This document shows positions 20,990 to 34,804 of a stretch of DNA of 64,000 nt, in pieces. A program made the position numbers and the translations under genes. A model generated the notes under the pieces. That model worked only from the letters and a program-made list of their open reading frames with translations, had not been told where the DNA came from and made no database searches. Source of the stretch: Stentor coeruleus (Eukaryota; Ciliophora; Heterotrichea; Heterotrichida; Stentoridae); the NCBI GenBank assembly GCA_001970955.1, contig MPUH01000220.1, positions 1-64,000 of the forward strand, written 5' to 3'. Within the stretch, counting starts at the first letter, position 1, and the number at the start of each line of letters is the position of its first letter.

Positions 20990-23900
20990 ATGAATCAAAT
21001 TATTTTGCTTGTTTGCCTCACATCAGGCATAAAAGGATCTTTGCTAGAATACACTCTTCAAGCTTCAGTAGGACAAATTTCTTATGATACTTCAGAAAAT
21101 GGTCACCATGCTATTTCTGGAAATACAATGCTTGAAGAATCCAATGACCCTATACACACAGATCGTGGAGCATACTTTTCCCAAGCCCAATTACTGACTT
21201 TACCTCCTAACTCACTTCGCCCTCAATCAACTTTACCTATAAACTCGAATTTTTTCTTCACAATATCATTCAAAGCCCTCTCATCAGGCTGCTTATTCAG
21301 TATTTCAAATTTACTTTCCCAAAAAGCATCATTGTGCATTGAAACCGATTCTTTAAAGTATACCCAGAATGGAATATCCTTATCTAACCCAATTTCCCAA
21401 AGTAATCCCTATATAGGCATTTGGTCAACTATAATATTTGGCTTTTCCACAATAGTTTACAGCCCTTGTACAGGTTCAGGAATAGTTTTATATATTAATT
21501 CATTTTGTTTGAATATTCTTGGAACTTCAATTCAAACCCAAATAACGGATACTATTTTACTTGGGGCGGATCTGCTAACTTCTCAATATTTTAAAGGGTT
21601 TATTACAAAAGTGTATTTGTTTAGTGATTTCGACTCAGCTTTAACAATGTATAATTCTATTATTTATCCTAATGGTTCTGATTTACCATTATATACAATA
21701 AGTGGTGTTCCTTGCAATTGTGGAACATTTTCTTGTATTTTGGATAGTCCAGATATTTGTAACAAATGTGAAAATAGTTGTGGGATAATATGTAAAAGCG
21801 TAATTGAATGCGAAGATATAAGGGCGCTTTGTATACCTTATTATTATGATAGTGTTTTAGGAATTTGTAATGAGAATATTTTGTATATTGAAGGATGTAT
21901 TAGTCAAAGTAGTAGTAGTTTATGTTTGCAATGTGATGTTGGATGGACATTGTCTTCATTGAAAGAGATGTGCTGTAAAGATGGGACTTATTACTCTTCA
22001 GGACAATGTTTGGCTTGTTTTATGGATTGTAAAACTTGTAAGGCCGGTACTAATAAAGACTGTTTGAGTTGTAAAGATCCGAATGCATATGTTGGCGGAT
22101 CCGGATCTTGCAAGTGTAATAGCCCTGATTATAAAAGTATTTCCACAGATCCACTTTTATGTGGTTATAAATCATGTAATGCTGATTGTAATACTTGTAT
22201 CGGCCCTAATGCTAATGAGTGTTTTACTTGTTCAAACACTAATGCAATTGTCTTAGTATCTCCAGGTTCTTGTGTGTGTAAAACAGGATATTATGAATCT
22301 AGTATAAACCCATTAAAATGTTTAGGATGTCATGCAGATTGTTATGAATGCTCAGGTTCAGCACAATCACAATGCTTGTCTTGTGTGAAATCATACGCTG
22401 AGGTTTTAAATCCTCCTAACAGTTGTCAATGCAAAGAAAATTATTATAAAACTTTAGCTGATCCTCTTACTTGCTCTTCTTGTCATGTCGATTGCAAATC
22501 TTGTACCGGATCTTTACAAACACAATGCATATTATGTTATGATTCAAATGCTATTATAAGCACAAGTACAAATTTATGCACATGTACAACAGGATTTTAT
22601 GGAAAATCTAGTAATCCTCTTACATGTTCTCCTTGCCATGTTGATTGTAAATCTTGTACTGGATCTTTACAAACTCAATGCATACTATGTAGCAATTCAA
22701 ATGCTATTGTAAGCACAAGTACAAATCTATGCACTTGTGCAACAGGATTTTATGAAACATCTGCTAATCCTCTTACATGCTCTCCTTGTCATATTGACTG
22801 CAAATCTTGTACTGGATCTTTACAAACTCAATGCATATTATGTTATGATTCAAATGCTATTATAAGCACAAGTACAAATTTATGCATATGCACAACAGGA
22901 TTTTATGAAGTATCTACTAATCCTCTCACATGTTCTCCTTGTCACATTGATTGCAAATCTTGCACTGGATTTTTACAAACTCAATGCATATTATGTTATG
23001 ATTCAAATGCTATTATAAGCTCAAGTACAAATTTATGCACATGTACAACAGGATTTTATGAAGCATCTACTAATCCTCTTACATGCTCTACTTGTCATAT
23101 TAATTGTAAATCTTGTACTGGATCTTTACAAACTCAATGTATATTATGTAATGATTCAAATGCTATTATAAGTTCAAGTACAAATTTATGCACGTGTATT
23201 ACAGGATTTTATGAGGCATCTACTAATCCTCTTGTATGCTTTCCTTGCAATATTGAGTGTAAAACATGTCAAGGTAATAGTAATTCTGATTGTCTTTCAT
23301 GTTTAGATCCTAATGCTATACCTAGTACTATACCAGGATATTGTAAATGTATATCTACATATTATCCTTCATTGATAAATCCTTTAACTTGTTCATTATG
23401 CTCAAATAATTGTTATGATTGCTCAGGACCATCTGATTCAGATTGTTTAACATGCACGGAAAATGCTTCAGTTCAGACTATTCCTGGTATGTGCTTTTGT
23501 GATAGCGGTTTTTATAAAGCATCAAATGATTATTTAGTTTGTGAAGCTTGTTATGTTGACTGTGCTGAATGTTCAGGTCCATCTGATACACAATGCATAG
23601 TTTGTAGTGATGAAAATGCTGAAATTATTGATATTTGCATTTGTAAATCAGGTTATTATGCATCTTCTCTTTCACCATTAGTATGTAGTCAATGCAATGA
23701 AAATTGTTATGAGTGTTATGGCCCATTAAGTACAAATTGCCTATCATGTTCAGACCCTTTAGCAATTTTACATTTAGGTCAATGCCAATGTATTAATCAA
23801 ACTTTTACTGTGTCTAATAATCCATTAACTTGCCAACCCTGTTCTCAAAATTGTGCCTCTTGTAATGGCCCAAGTGACTCTAACTGTTTATCATGTTTAG

Positions 23901-26176
23901 ATAATAATGCAATACTCTCAAGTATTCCTGGTATTTGTTTATGCCCTGACAACTATGCAAGTGTTTCCAAAAATCCTCTTGAATGCATAATTTGCCATTC
24001 TGATTGTCAAACATGTATAGGTCCATTAAAAACCGACTGCTTAAAATGCTTAGATAGTAATGCTTATGTTTCAGAAAATAATACTTGTAAATGTTTATCT
24101 GGATTTTATCCTCAAATCCAAGATTCTCTTGTCTGTGGTGCCTGTCACAAGGATTGCTTAAATTGTAATGGTCCAAGTCAATATAATTGTACTAAGTGTT
24201 ATGAGTTCACTCAAGAAGTAACAGTTAATGGGGATTGTGCATGCAAAGATGGATATTATAGTGTGTCTAGTGATAAACTCTTATGTTGGCCCTGTAGTTA
24301 TTCATGTTTAACCTGTTTTGGTAGTGAAAACAATCAATGTAGCAAATGCAAAGACCCAAATGCATCTCCTTATGAAGGTCTCTGTATTTGTAATCAAGGC
24401 TATTACAAAGGTCAACAAATTTGTGAAAAATGTAACAACACTTGCTCATCATGTATTACAAATGATATCTGTACAAGCTGTATTGATAATTCTATGATTT
24501 TAATCGATGGGAAATGCAAATGTCCATTATATACATATTATAATACATCAAATTGTATGCCATGTCCTAATGGCTGTGAAAAATGTGATAGTTCAGTTTC
24601 TTGCTCTCAATGCTTGCAAGGATATTACATGCATGATAATTTATGTCATAATTGTCATAAATCTTGTCTTTCTTGTACTGGGCCTAATATAAACGAATGT
24701 AAAAAATGTGCTGATAATCTTACATTTACTGATAATTATTGCAAATGTAAACAAAATGAATATATGAATGAAAATTTTACTTGTAATTCATGTATGGATA
24801 AATGCATTGATTGTAATGATAATAAAAGTTGTTTAAAATGTGAAGATGGGTTTATTTTTTTATATGAAGAAATCAAATGTATTAATGATTCACAAAGTTC
24901 TACTGAATCTACTATAGAAAAATATGTGAATTCAATAGCAAGTACTACTATTAAGATTGTTACAGCATCTTCTGTTACTTCAGCTTTTATGAGTAATCAA
25001 CCAAGCTTAGTATGGACAACTTTAAACACAGCTCAAGTTCTTTGCTATATTCCTTTACATAACATTGACTTCCCATCAGTTCTTTCAACATTTTATAAAT
25101 CAATCCAACCTATAAACATTTTGCCTAATTTTTGGATAACTTATTTTAATTATCAATGTAATAGCACTTCTATTATAAAACCCTTTAGAAATTATGGTTA
25201 CAAATGCATGTATTTTGTAACTAACACAGGAGAAATTTTCTTAGCCTTTGTATTATCAATGAGTATGCTCATAATATTTTATATACTTAAATTAATCACT
25301 TGGGGCAAAGTAGGGAACTATTTTAGTTTAAAAGTAAAAGGCTTTCGATGGAATTATTTTGTCAGATTTTGGTTAGAATCCTTTTTAGATATTATGATAC
25401 CTTGTGTTATTTCTTTAAACAATGTAAGTAATATTTAGCTTTCAGTAAGTACTGTAAATGAAGCTGTAAATTCAACAATGGGATTTATATTCTCAATACT
25501 TGCTTTATCAAGTCCTGTCCTAAGTTACATCTTCATTTTTAACTGTCTCCCAAGTATTAAAGAAAATCGCCAAGCACTTTTTAACAAATACGGTTCACTT
25601 TATAAAGAATTTATTAACGATAAAGGTATCATATACTTAATGTATCATCCATATTTCCTATTACGTCGTGCTTTATACATACTAGTTTATTATTATCTTC
25701 CATTTTCTCCTTTATCTCAAATTATCATCAACTCAACACATTCATTTTTAACAGCAATTTATATTGCTAAATATAAACCATTTAAAGAAAAAAAATATAA
25801 TATTTATAACCTTGCACAAGAAATAATTGTTACATTGTCTTTTATGTTTACAGGATTATTTCTATTAGATTTATCAAAAACTGGTAAAAATGCACTTACT
25901 GTTTTTTTGATATGTTTATCAGCAATGAGTATATCTCTTGGATATGGACTTCTTGGACATACGATTTTTATTGAGATAAGGAAAAAGATAAGAGAAAGAA
26001 GGGCGGTGGTTACTGTAGAGTATAGGATGCCGAAAAATAAACCGAGAAGTGAAAATAATAAGAGTTATGATATTATTGCCAGAGCTGATCCTGTTACACC
26101 AATTTCAAATTTTGGATATGCGACTATTAGAAAAGTAAATGTATCTCCTAGAAGTTCTTTTGAAGTATTGTCGTAA
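20990..26176 (+). CDS. Large Cys-rich repeat membrane protein (furin-like repeats)
   Basis: Two frames join through a 15-nt intron to give 1,723 aa. ATG at 20990 starts a signal peptide (MNQIILLVCLTSGIKGS). Residues ~20-230 resemble a laminin-G/lectin-like beta sandwich. From ~240 to 1300 run about twenty cysteine-rich repeats of the form CHxDCxxC-G-----C--C---NA, typical of furin-like/growth-factor-receptor repeats. The C-terminal third has about seven membrane segments, starting at FLAFVLSMSMLIIFYILKL, then a basic cytoplasmic tail. Large proteins of this layout are common at the surface of ciliates; their roles (adhesion, sensing) are mostly unproven. Five repeats are nearly identical (see the repeat entry). 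Confidence 0.88.
22472..23236 (+). repeat. Five tandem 153-nt repeats inside the Cys-rich gene
   Basis: Five consecutive 51-codon units, beginning CSxCHxDCKSCTGSLQTQC, differ by only a few residues each, while the flanking repeats of the same fold are far more diverged. This marks a recent tandem expansion or ongoing gene conversion. Confidence 0.9.
25424..25438 (+). other. 15-nt intron in Cys-rich membrane protein gene
   Basis: gtaagtaatatttag, carrying an in-frame TAG. Removal joins VISLNN to LSVSTVNEAVNS in frame, so that the membrane-segment series continues. A at position 10. Confidence 0.87.
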
Positions 26177-27282
26177 AGGCATTTATTTAATAAGGTTAGT
26201 TCAATAATAAATTATTAAAAATGAATTTTTTGAAAATAATACAAGAAAATTTTAATTTAAGTCTTTTAGTGAAATAGGTTTTGAAGGGTTTTAGTTGATT
26301 TAGTGAGTATATTTGTTTATCTGGCTAATTAAATTATGATAAAGGTCAAAATGTTTTTTATACGAAAAGAGGTATTTTTGATAAACGTTTGGGTAATTTT
26401 AATGAAATTCTAGAGAAAATTATTATGAGGATTTTCTAACTTTTTATACTTGGCTCATATGTGTTTTTTTCTAAATTGGATAAAAGATTTTTCCACTTTT
26501 TAGATAATTAAAAGATTACAGTTTGTTAGGTATTTATAGCACCAAGCCTAAAATCAAAATTAGCTATTTTTTTAAACCTTTACAATCGATATAATCAATC
26601 CTAATCATGAATGAATTGAAGATCTTAATCAAAATAATCAACTCTTTAAAGATGAATTTAATTATTTTTAAATCTAAAAATTGCATTAAAAAATTCTATT
26701 ATCAGTATCACACAAAGGTTTCTATCCTTATGATTTTTAAAAACTTTTGAATAAATCCTAATATAAAAGCTCTATATCTAATTTGTTATAAAAATAAATC
26801 CTGATAATATAAATCTTATAATAAAATTTTCTATTATCATATCAAAATACTATATATAAGTGATAAAAAATATAGTTTGTTATTAACTTTTATCATATTT
26901 CCAACAATCATTCCTAACCTTTATTACTTAATAAACCGTATCAAACTATCAAATCAATATTTTCTTAATTCCACAAATCCCACACCAAAAAAAGTTATAA
27001 AAGTATCCATTTTTTAATACAGTCTTCCTAAAAATTATTAAAACTATCTAAAAACTACATCAATTTATTATAACACATTTACAAAAACATGCTAAATTTA
27101 TCACATCAATAAAACCCACTTTTTTTTTTCAAATTAAAAATCAAACCTCCCCAACAAAAACCTTTATATCCTAATTACAATTCACAAATCTAAAAAAAAA
27201 TTCCATAATTACTAACTTATCTCTATAACCATTATCTATTAAGTAAAAATATATAATTCAAAACTTAATATAATATATTATA
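26177..27282. other. Intergenic, 1.1 kb
   Basis: AT-rich. G-rich on the + strand near the upstream gene end, C-rich and G-poor from about 26880 to 27240 before the next + strand gene. No gene seen. Confidence 0.55.
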
Positions 27283-28044
27283 ATGAAAGGGAGGTTTTAT
27301 AAACCACAACTAAAATCTGTTCAATCTGAAAGGATGTTAGACCAATCACCACGGCCTTGGAATGATAAAGGCTTATCCCCTTCAGTCTATATATGGCAAT
27401 CAAGTATCCCAGAAAAGCTTATCGAAATGTTCGGCCTTAGCACATTCCAGCATATTTCTCAATCAACCCGTAGTAAAAACACAATTGAGTTCTTAGAACG
27501 TAATCAGAAATACATTAACATTATAGCAGACTCACGTAAACATACATTATCTTTAAAAGTATCCCAAAGTTCATCAGGTCTGACATCTCCAGGGCCATTA
27601 GTCAGATCAAAAAACAAAGAAGAAACGATAAACCCTGAAAAAATCAGTAAAAAAGGAATCCCTAATGATCTAAGGTCAATAAACAAAGTGCATAAAATTA
27701 AAAAATTCGAAGAAATCGACCCAATTTCAGATGAGGATATAGGGAGATTAGGAGGTAATAAAACGGAAAAGGCATTGAAAAGCATGAAAAAATTTGAGAT
27801 GAGTTTACCTCAAAGACAAGGTGATAAGTATATTGTCAATGCATTTTCTTTACCTAAGTTGTTGGTGAAGATGAAAAAAACGGAGAAAAAACGCATGAGG
27901 TTTAAGAATGAAGATGTTGATGAGTTTTTTGATAGGTTTAATAAGAAGATGTACTTGCTGCCATCGCAGAAAATTAGACAAGGGACAAATGGATGGAAAC
28001 TTAAAAAGACGATACCTAAAGCAGAGGGGCTTAGAAAGGGGTAA
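27283..28044 (+). CDS. Unknown basic 253-aa protein
   Basis: Complete single-exon frame; ATG follows a C-rich 5' flank, TAA stop. Strongly basic (many Lys/Arg), with Ser/Pro-rich segments such as SSGLTSPGPLVRS around residues 98-110 and a short helical, charged segment RFKNEDVDEFFDRFNKKMYL near residue 205. Trp occurs at PRPWNDKG and VYIWQSS in the N-terminal part, which may be a small folded or ligand motif. No known domain recognised, no membrane segment. It may be a cytoskeletal or nuclear protein; I cannot say which. Confidence 0.78.
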   Translation: MKGRFYKPQLKSVQSERMLDQSPRPWNDKGLSPSVYIWQSSIPEKLIEMFGLSTFQHISQSTRSKNTIEFLERNQKYINIIADSRKHTLSLKVSQSSSGLTSPGPLVRSKNKEETINPEKISKKGIPNDLRSINKVHKIKKFEEIDPISDEDIGRLGGNKTEKALKSMKKFEMSLPQRQGDKYIVNAFSLPKLLVKMKKTEKKRMRFKNEDVDEFFDRFNKKMYLLPSQKIRQGTNGWKLKKTIPKAEGLRKG

Positions 28045-28871
28045 ATAATTTATGCATTAATGGTATTTGGAAATTTAGACTTAGAAAAAATTTTGGAATG
28101 GGAAATAAGGGAAAGCTAGGATTTTTGTGTTGATGCTTTTAACGTTAGATGCTTAAATTTAATTGATTATAAAGATTTAAAACAAATTATATGCTTGTAA
28201 ATTGAATGTATTAATTTATATAGATTAATAAAAGGAAATTAAATCACATTAAATAATCAAAATCGTTGTTTTTCGTACTCTTTGAAATTACTATTATAAT
28301 AACGAATAATCTTTGTAATTGTATGAGTTGGGTTTATTTATGAATTCAGAGATAATCAATTCGCAAACTCTTCACACTTCCACACAACTAAAAATATCAC
28401 TAAAATCCCTTTTTATATTTATATATCACCATAAAGCTTATAACTAAACAAAAATCCTAAAAATTTCCTTATTTATATCCTTCTTATAAAGCTAGCAACT
28501 AAACAATTAACAAATACTATTTAATTCTCATCAAAATTCTAATGCCATATACCAAATTTCTTAATAATCAAAAACTTTAATCTCATTCATTTCCACATAT
28601 AAAATTTTCTCAGATCCTAAAACTATCAAGTTTTAAAAAAAATACAAAATTCCTTCTTTAAAAATATCTTATTAACCTCTTAGTAACTGACAATCCTAAT
28701 AATAAGCAATAAAATTCATAATTTTAATCCATGAATATACTCGATATAAAAAATCCCCTTCTTTCTCCACACATTTTCAAACTATATAGGATGTTAAATA
28801 AACATAATAAATAATGCTCTATAGTAAATGCCGATAAGCATATTCTTGCAAAGAAATATGTAATAAACTTA
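28045..28871. other. Intergenic between tandem genes
   Basis: G-rich on the + strand to about 28170, then C-rich and G-poor from about 28370 to 28800, the usual 3' flank to 5' flank switch. No gene seen. Confidence 0.55.
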
Positions 28872-30281
28872 ATGGAGCCAATGCTTGATCCTTTAAGCGA
28901 TAGGTTTTTGAAAGATCTACCTGCGCCTCCTGGAAGACCAATATCAAGAGATGTCCTTTATCCAGCTGGACAGTTTGTGCCAAACTGGAGAGCTCTTCAA
29001 TCTCATCTTCACAAAGAAGGAAGGGTCTCGAAGGCTGAGTGCATAGAAATCATTGCCCAAACCACAAGTCTTTTAATGAGTGAAAGCAATTTATTAGAAC
29101 TTATGGACCCTGTGACTATTGTTGGGGATATTCATGGGCAATTTTATGACTTGCTAAGGGTGTTTGAATTAGGGGGTAATTTTGACTCGACTAAGTATCT
29201 GTTTTTAGGAGATTATGTGGATCGAGGATCATTTTCTATAGAAGTCATACTTTTGTTATATGCGGTTAAATTAAACTACCCTAAGACAGTTTTCCTGCTA
29301 AGAGGCAATCATGAATGTCGTCAAATGTCAAGTTTTTTTAATTTCCGTAGTGAGTGTCTTTACAAATATGATTTAGAAGTTTATGACCTGATTATGGATA
29401 GCTTTGATTCGATGCCCATAGCTTGTATTGTCAATAATAAATTTATCGGGGTCCATGGAGGGATTTCTCCTGAGTTAACATCTCTACAAGACATAATCGA
29501 TTTACAAAGAGTGACTGAGCCTCCTCGATTAGGACTATTTTGTGATCTTTTATGGTCAGACCCAGTGGATAATGATTCAGGCCAATCATCAGAAAAATTC
29601 AAATCAAACGATGTTAGAGGGTGCAGTTACTGTTATGGCTCAGTTGCTGTTAATACTTTCCTCAAGAAAAACAAACTCCTCAGCATAATCAGAGCACATG
29701 AAGTGCAAATTGATGGATATAAAATGCACAAATGGAATGGATCAACTGGTTTTCCTGTCGTAATAACCATATTCTCTGCACCAAACTATTGCGATGTTTA
29801 CAACAACAAAGGTGCAGTTGTTAAATTCAACAATAATGTTCTGAATATCCAACAATACAATTACACTGTTCATCCATATATTCTTCCAAATTTCATGGAT
29901 ATTTTCAGTTGGAGTATCCCTTTTGTTATTGAAAAAGTTTTAGAAATGCTTTATCAGATGGTAAAAACTAATGAAGATGAGGTTCCAGTATCAGCACCAG
30001 TTCCAGCTCAGGTTTCTGAAAAAAAAACACCTATTGTTGAGTTTAATCATCCTAAAGCAGAACTTTTGAGGAATAAAGTCCGAGCTGTGTCTAAGATGAT
30101 GAAGATGCTGAAAACTTTGAGGGAGGATAAAGAAGTTATTTTACAGCTTAAAGGACTTTGTCCTGATAATAAAATTCCTAGAGGATTACTTCAACAAGGA
30201 AGAGATGCGATTATTGGAGCAGTTGACTCGTTTCACAAAGCTAAAGAGTGGGACCTTGAAAATGAAAGAAGACCTAAATAA
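28872..30281 (+). CDS. Calcineurin A (protein phosphatase 2B catalytic subunit)
   Basis: Ca2+/calmodulin-activated Ser/Thr phosphatase, 469 aa, close to full length. Metal-site motifs in order: GDIHGQ (~84-89), GDYVDRG (~118-124), LLRGNHECR (~142-150), VHGGISPE and RAHEVQ. SAPNYCDVYNNK is the conserved C-terminal catalytic word. The calcineurin-specific part follows: a B-subunit-binding helix (NFMDIFSWSIPFVIEKVLEM), a Pro/Val-rich linker, a calmodulin-binding helix (LLRNKVRAVSKMMKMLKTLR), and an autoinhibitory region with LKGLCPDNKIPRGLL. The N-terminus (MEPMLDPLSDR) replaces the usual start. In ciliates this enzyme acts in Ca2+-regulated secretion and ciliary behaviour. Single exon, TAA stop. 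Confidence 0.96.
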   Translation: MEPMLDPLSDRFLKDLPAPPGRPISRDVLYPAGQFVPNWRALQSHLHKEGRVSKAECIEIIAQTTSLLMSESNLLELMDPVTIVGDIHGQFYDLLRVFELGGNFDSTKYLFLGDYVDRGSFSIEVILLLYAVKLNYPKTVFLLRGNHECRQMSSFFNFRSECLYKYDLEVYDLIMDSFDSMPIACIVNNKFIGVHGGISPELTSLQDIIDLQRVTEPPRLGLFCDLLWSDPVDNDSGQSSEKFKSNDVRGCSYCYGSVAVNTFLKKNKLLSIIRAHEVQIDGYKMHKWNGSTGFPVVITIFSAPNYCDVYNNKGAVVKFNNNVLNIQQYNYTVHPYILPNFMDIFSWSIPFVIEKVLEMLYQMVKTNEDEVPVSAPVPAQVSEKKTPIVEFNHPKAELLRNKVRAVSKMMKMLKTLREDKEVILQLKGLCPDNKIPRGLLQQGRDAIIGAVDSFHKAKEWDLENERRPK

Positions 30282-30425
30282 AAATTGTTTAGAAATTAGT
30301 ATGATTTTTGGTTAATATAATGAAATAGTCAAATGACTTATGTTTATTTTTGATATAACTAAGACAATTTATATCATAAAAAGTATAAAATCTACAATTC
30401 ACAAACGTATATATTATCTATTCTA

Positions 30426-33197
<2,772 letters not shown>

Positions 33198-34408
33198 TTA
33201 GTACTTCTTAAATAAAATCGAGCTAAAACTAGCCCCATCATAAGACGCATTATTCGAAATTGCATGTGTAAATATTTTTTCCATGCTTTTCTCAATAACA
33301 TAATCCAGATTCTCATTCATCGGGATAACAAGCGTAGATATCGGAGGAATAATTTGATTTTTAACACATAAAGCTGTGATCACACACTGACATATCCCTG
33401 AAGCACTGAGCATATGTCCCAAATTCCCTTTATGTGAAGTAATAGAAGCATTATAAAAACTTTCTTGTATCGCATGAGCTTCTATAAAATCCTATCTACG
33501 TAATCCAGAAGCATCAGTATTAACCATCTCCACTTCATCCGGATGAATTTTCGCTTTAATCACAGCCATACCCATGGACCTATAAAACCCCCAATTATCA
33601 ATCAAATTTGTATCAGCATAATTAGCTGAACCTATAATCTTAACATAAATATTCGCCCCTCTGTTCACAGCATGTTCTAAACTTTCTAATACCATAGCTC
33701 CAGCTCCAATACTATATGAAAATCTATATCCTGCTATATCAAAAGGTCTACATTCATTTATCTTATTATCATATATCAACATTTCTTTTTTATGTAAACT
33801 CATTATTATCGATGGGTCAAAATCCACTTCAGCAGCACTAGCTAGCATAACTTCAGCATAACCCATTCTTATTGCCCTATATGCATCACTTACAGCAAGT
33901 TGACCTGTAACAAATCAAGCTGTTATAGCATTAGCATAACCTTTTAATTTAAGATTAAAAGATATAGTCGATAAGCTTTGAGAAATAAGGATTTTTGGGA
34001 TTATAAAATTGTCTAATCTGTTTTTATCTTTGTTAGTTTTTTCTAATGATTTTCTTATATCATATGGAGATGATTTATTACATTCAAAAACAATGCCGTA
34101 GTTTTTACTTGAGGATTATCTGGGATTTTTAATTTACTATCTTCAAATGCTTGATGACATACTGATAAAGAGAGGGTGTTGTAGAAGTTTTTTATTATGC
34201 CAGTTTTTTCTACAGCAGCTTGGTAGTCGAAATCATCTGGGAGGCTACAACTGATTTTTATTGGTAGACCGGCAAAGTTAAGGAATTTTTCTTCAGAAAT
34301 TTTTTTGATGCTAATTTCCCCGTTAAGTAAGGCTTTGAATATTCCTGAGGCTGATGAACTTAGAGGAGAGATAAGACCTAGACCTGTGACTACGACCCTT
34401 TTGTGCAT
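33198..34408 (-). pseudogene. Decayed 3-oxoacyl-ACP synthase (FabF/OXSM-type KAS)
   Basis: The start MHKRVVVTGLGLISPLSS is the classic KAS II N-terminus, and later words align in order: DFIEAHAI, KGNLGHMLSASG (matching KxxxGHLLGAAG) and ASFSSILFKKY at the end. Such enzymes extend fatty acyl chains, in mitochondria for OXSM. Three lesions are visible: a one-base frame slip near 34085, an in-frame TGA next to where the active-site Cys should be (TA-TGA-FVTG for TACxTG), and an in-frame TAG near 33495. The first catalytic His is also replaced (VNTDAS for VNAHGTS). No 15/16-nt intron explains the breaks. Either a pseudogene or a mis-sequenced gene; loss of two catalytic residues favours the former. 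Confidence 0.8.
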
Positions 34409-34804
34409 GGGATGTATAGGATTAATTAAATTTGTATGATAAATTTTTGATGATAAGATTTTAGGTTTGGGTGGATTTTTGATGGTTTAATTGTGGGATG
34501 GTTGCTAAATGGTTTTTAGAGGAGGGAGATATTGAGGTATGGGTTAGAAGTTTATGTTGATTTGAAATTTTTCAATTTGTTGTTTATATGATAGTTTTTG
34601 TTATTAGGTTAAAATAGTGGATAGATTTAATATACAAATTGCTATAAAATGTATGAAAAAATTGAGAAGATTGCCATATAATAGAATTACCTTTTATAAT
34701 AAAGATCATGATTTGTAGTATAAAAAAAGCAAATTATTTAATATGAAGTTTTTATACTTTGAATTTATAAATCATTTGCCATAAAAAATATTACAATAAA
34801 GCTA
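34409..34804. other. Intergenic
   Basis: G-rich on the + strand to about 34560, then AT-rich. No gene or motif seen. Confidence 0.5.

Noticed and set aside
20981-20990. TTG at 20981 as start of the Cys-rich protein
   Set aside because: The ATG nine bases later gives a clean signal peptide; non-ATG starts are not expected in ciliates.
33900-33960. In-frame TGA at the KAS active site as a selenocysteine codon
   Set aside because: The same gene has a frame slip and an in-frame TAG, and another catalytic residue is replaced; no SECIS-like hairpin was seen nearby. Decay explains all of it.
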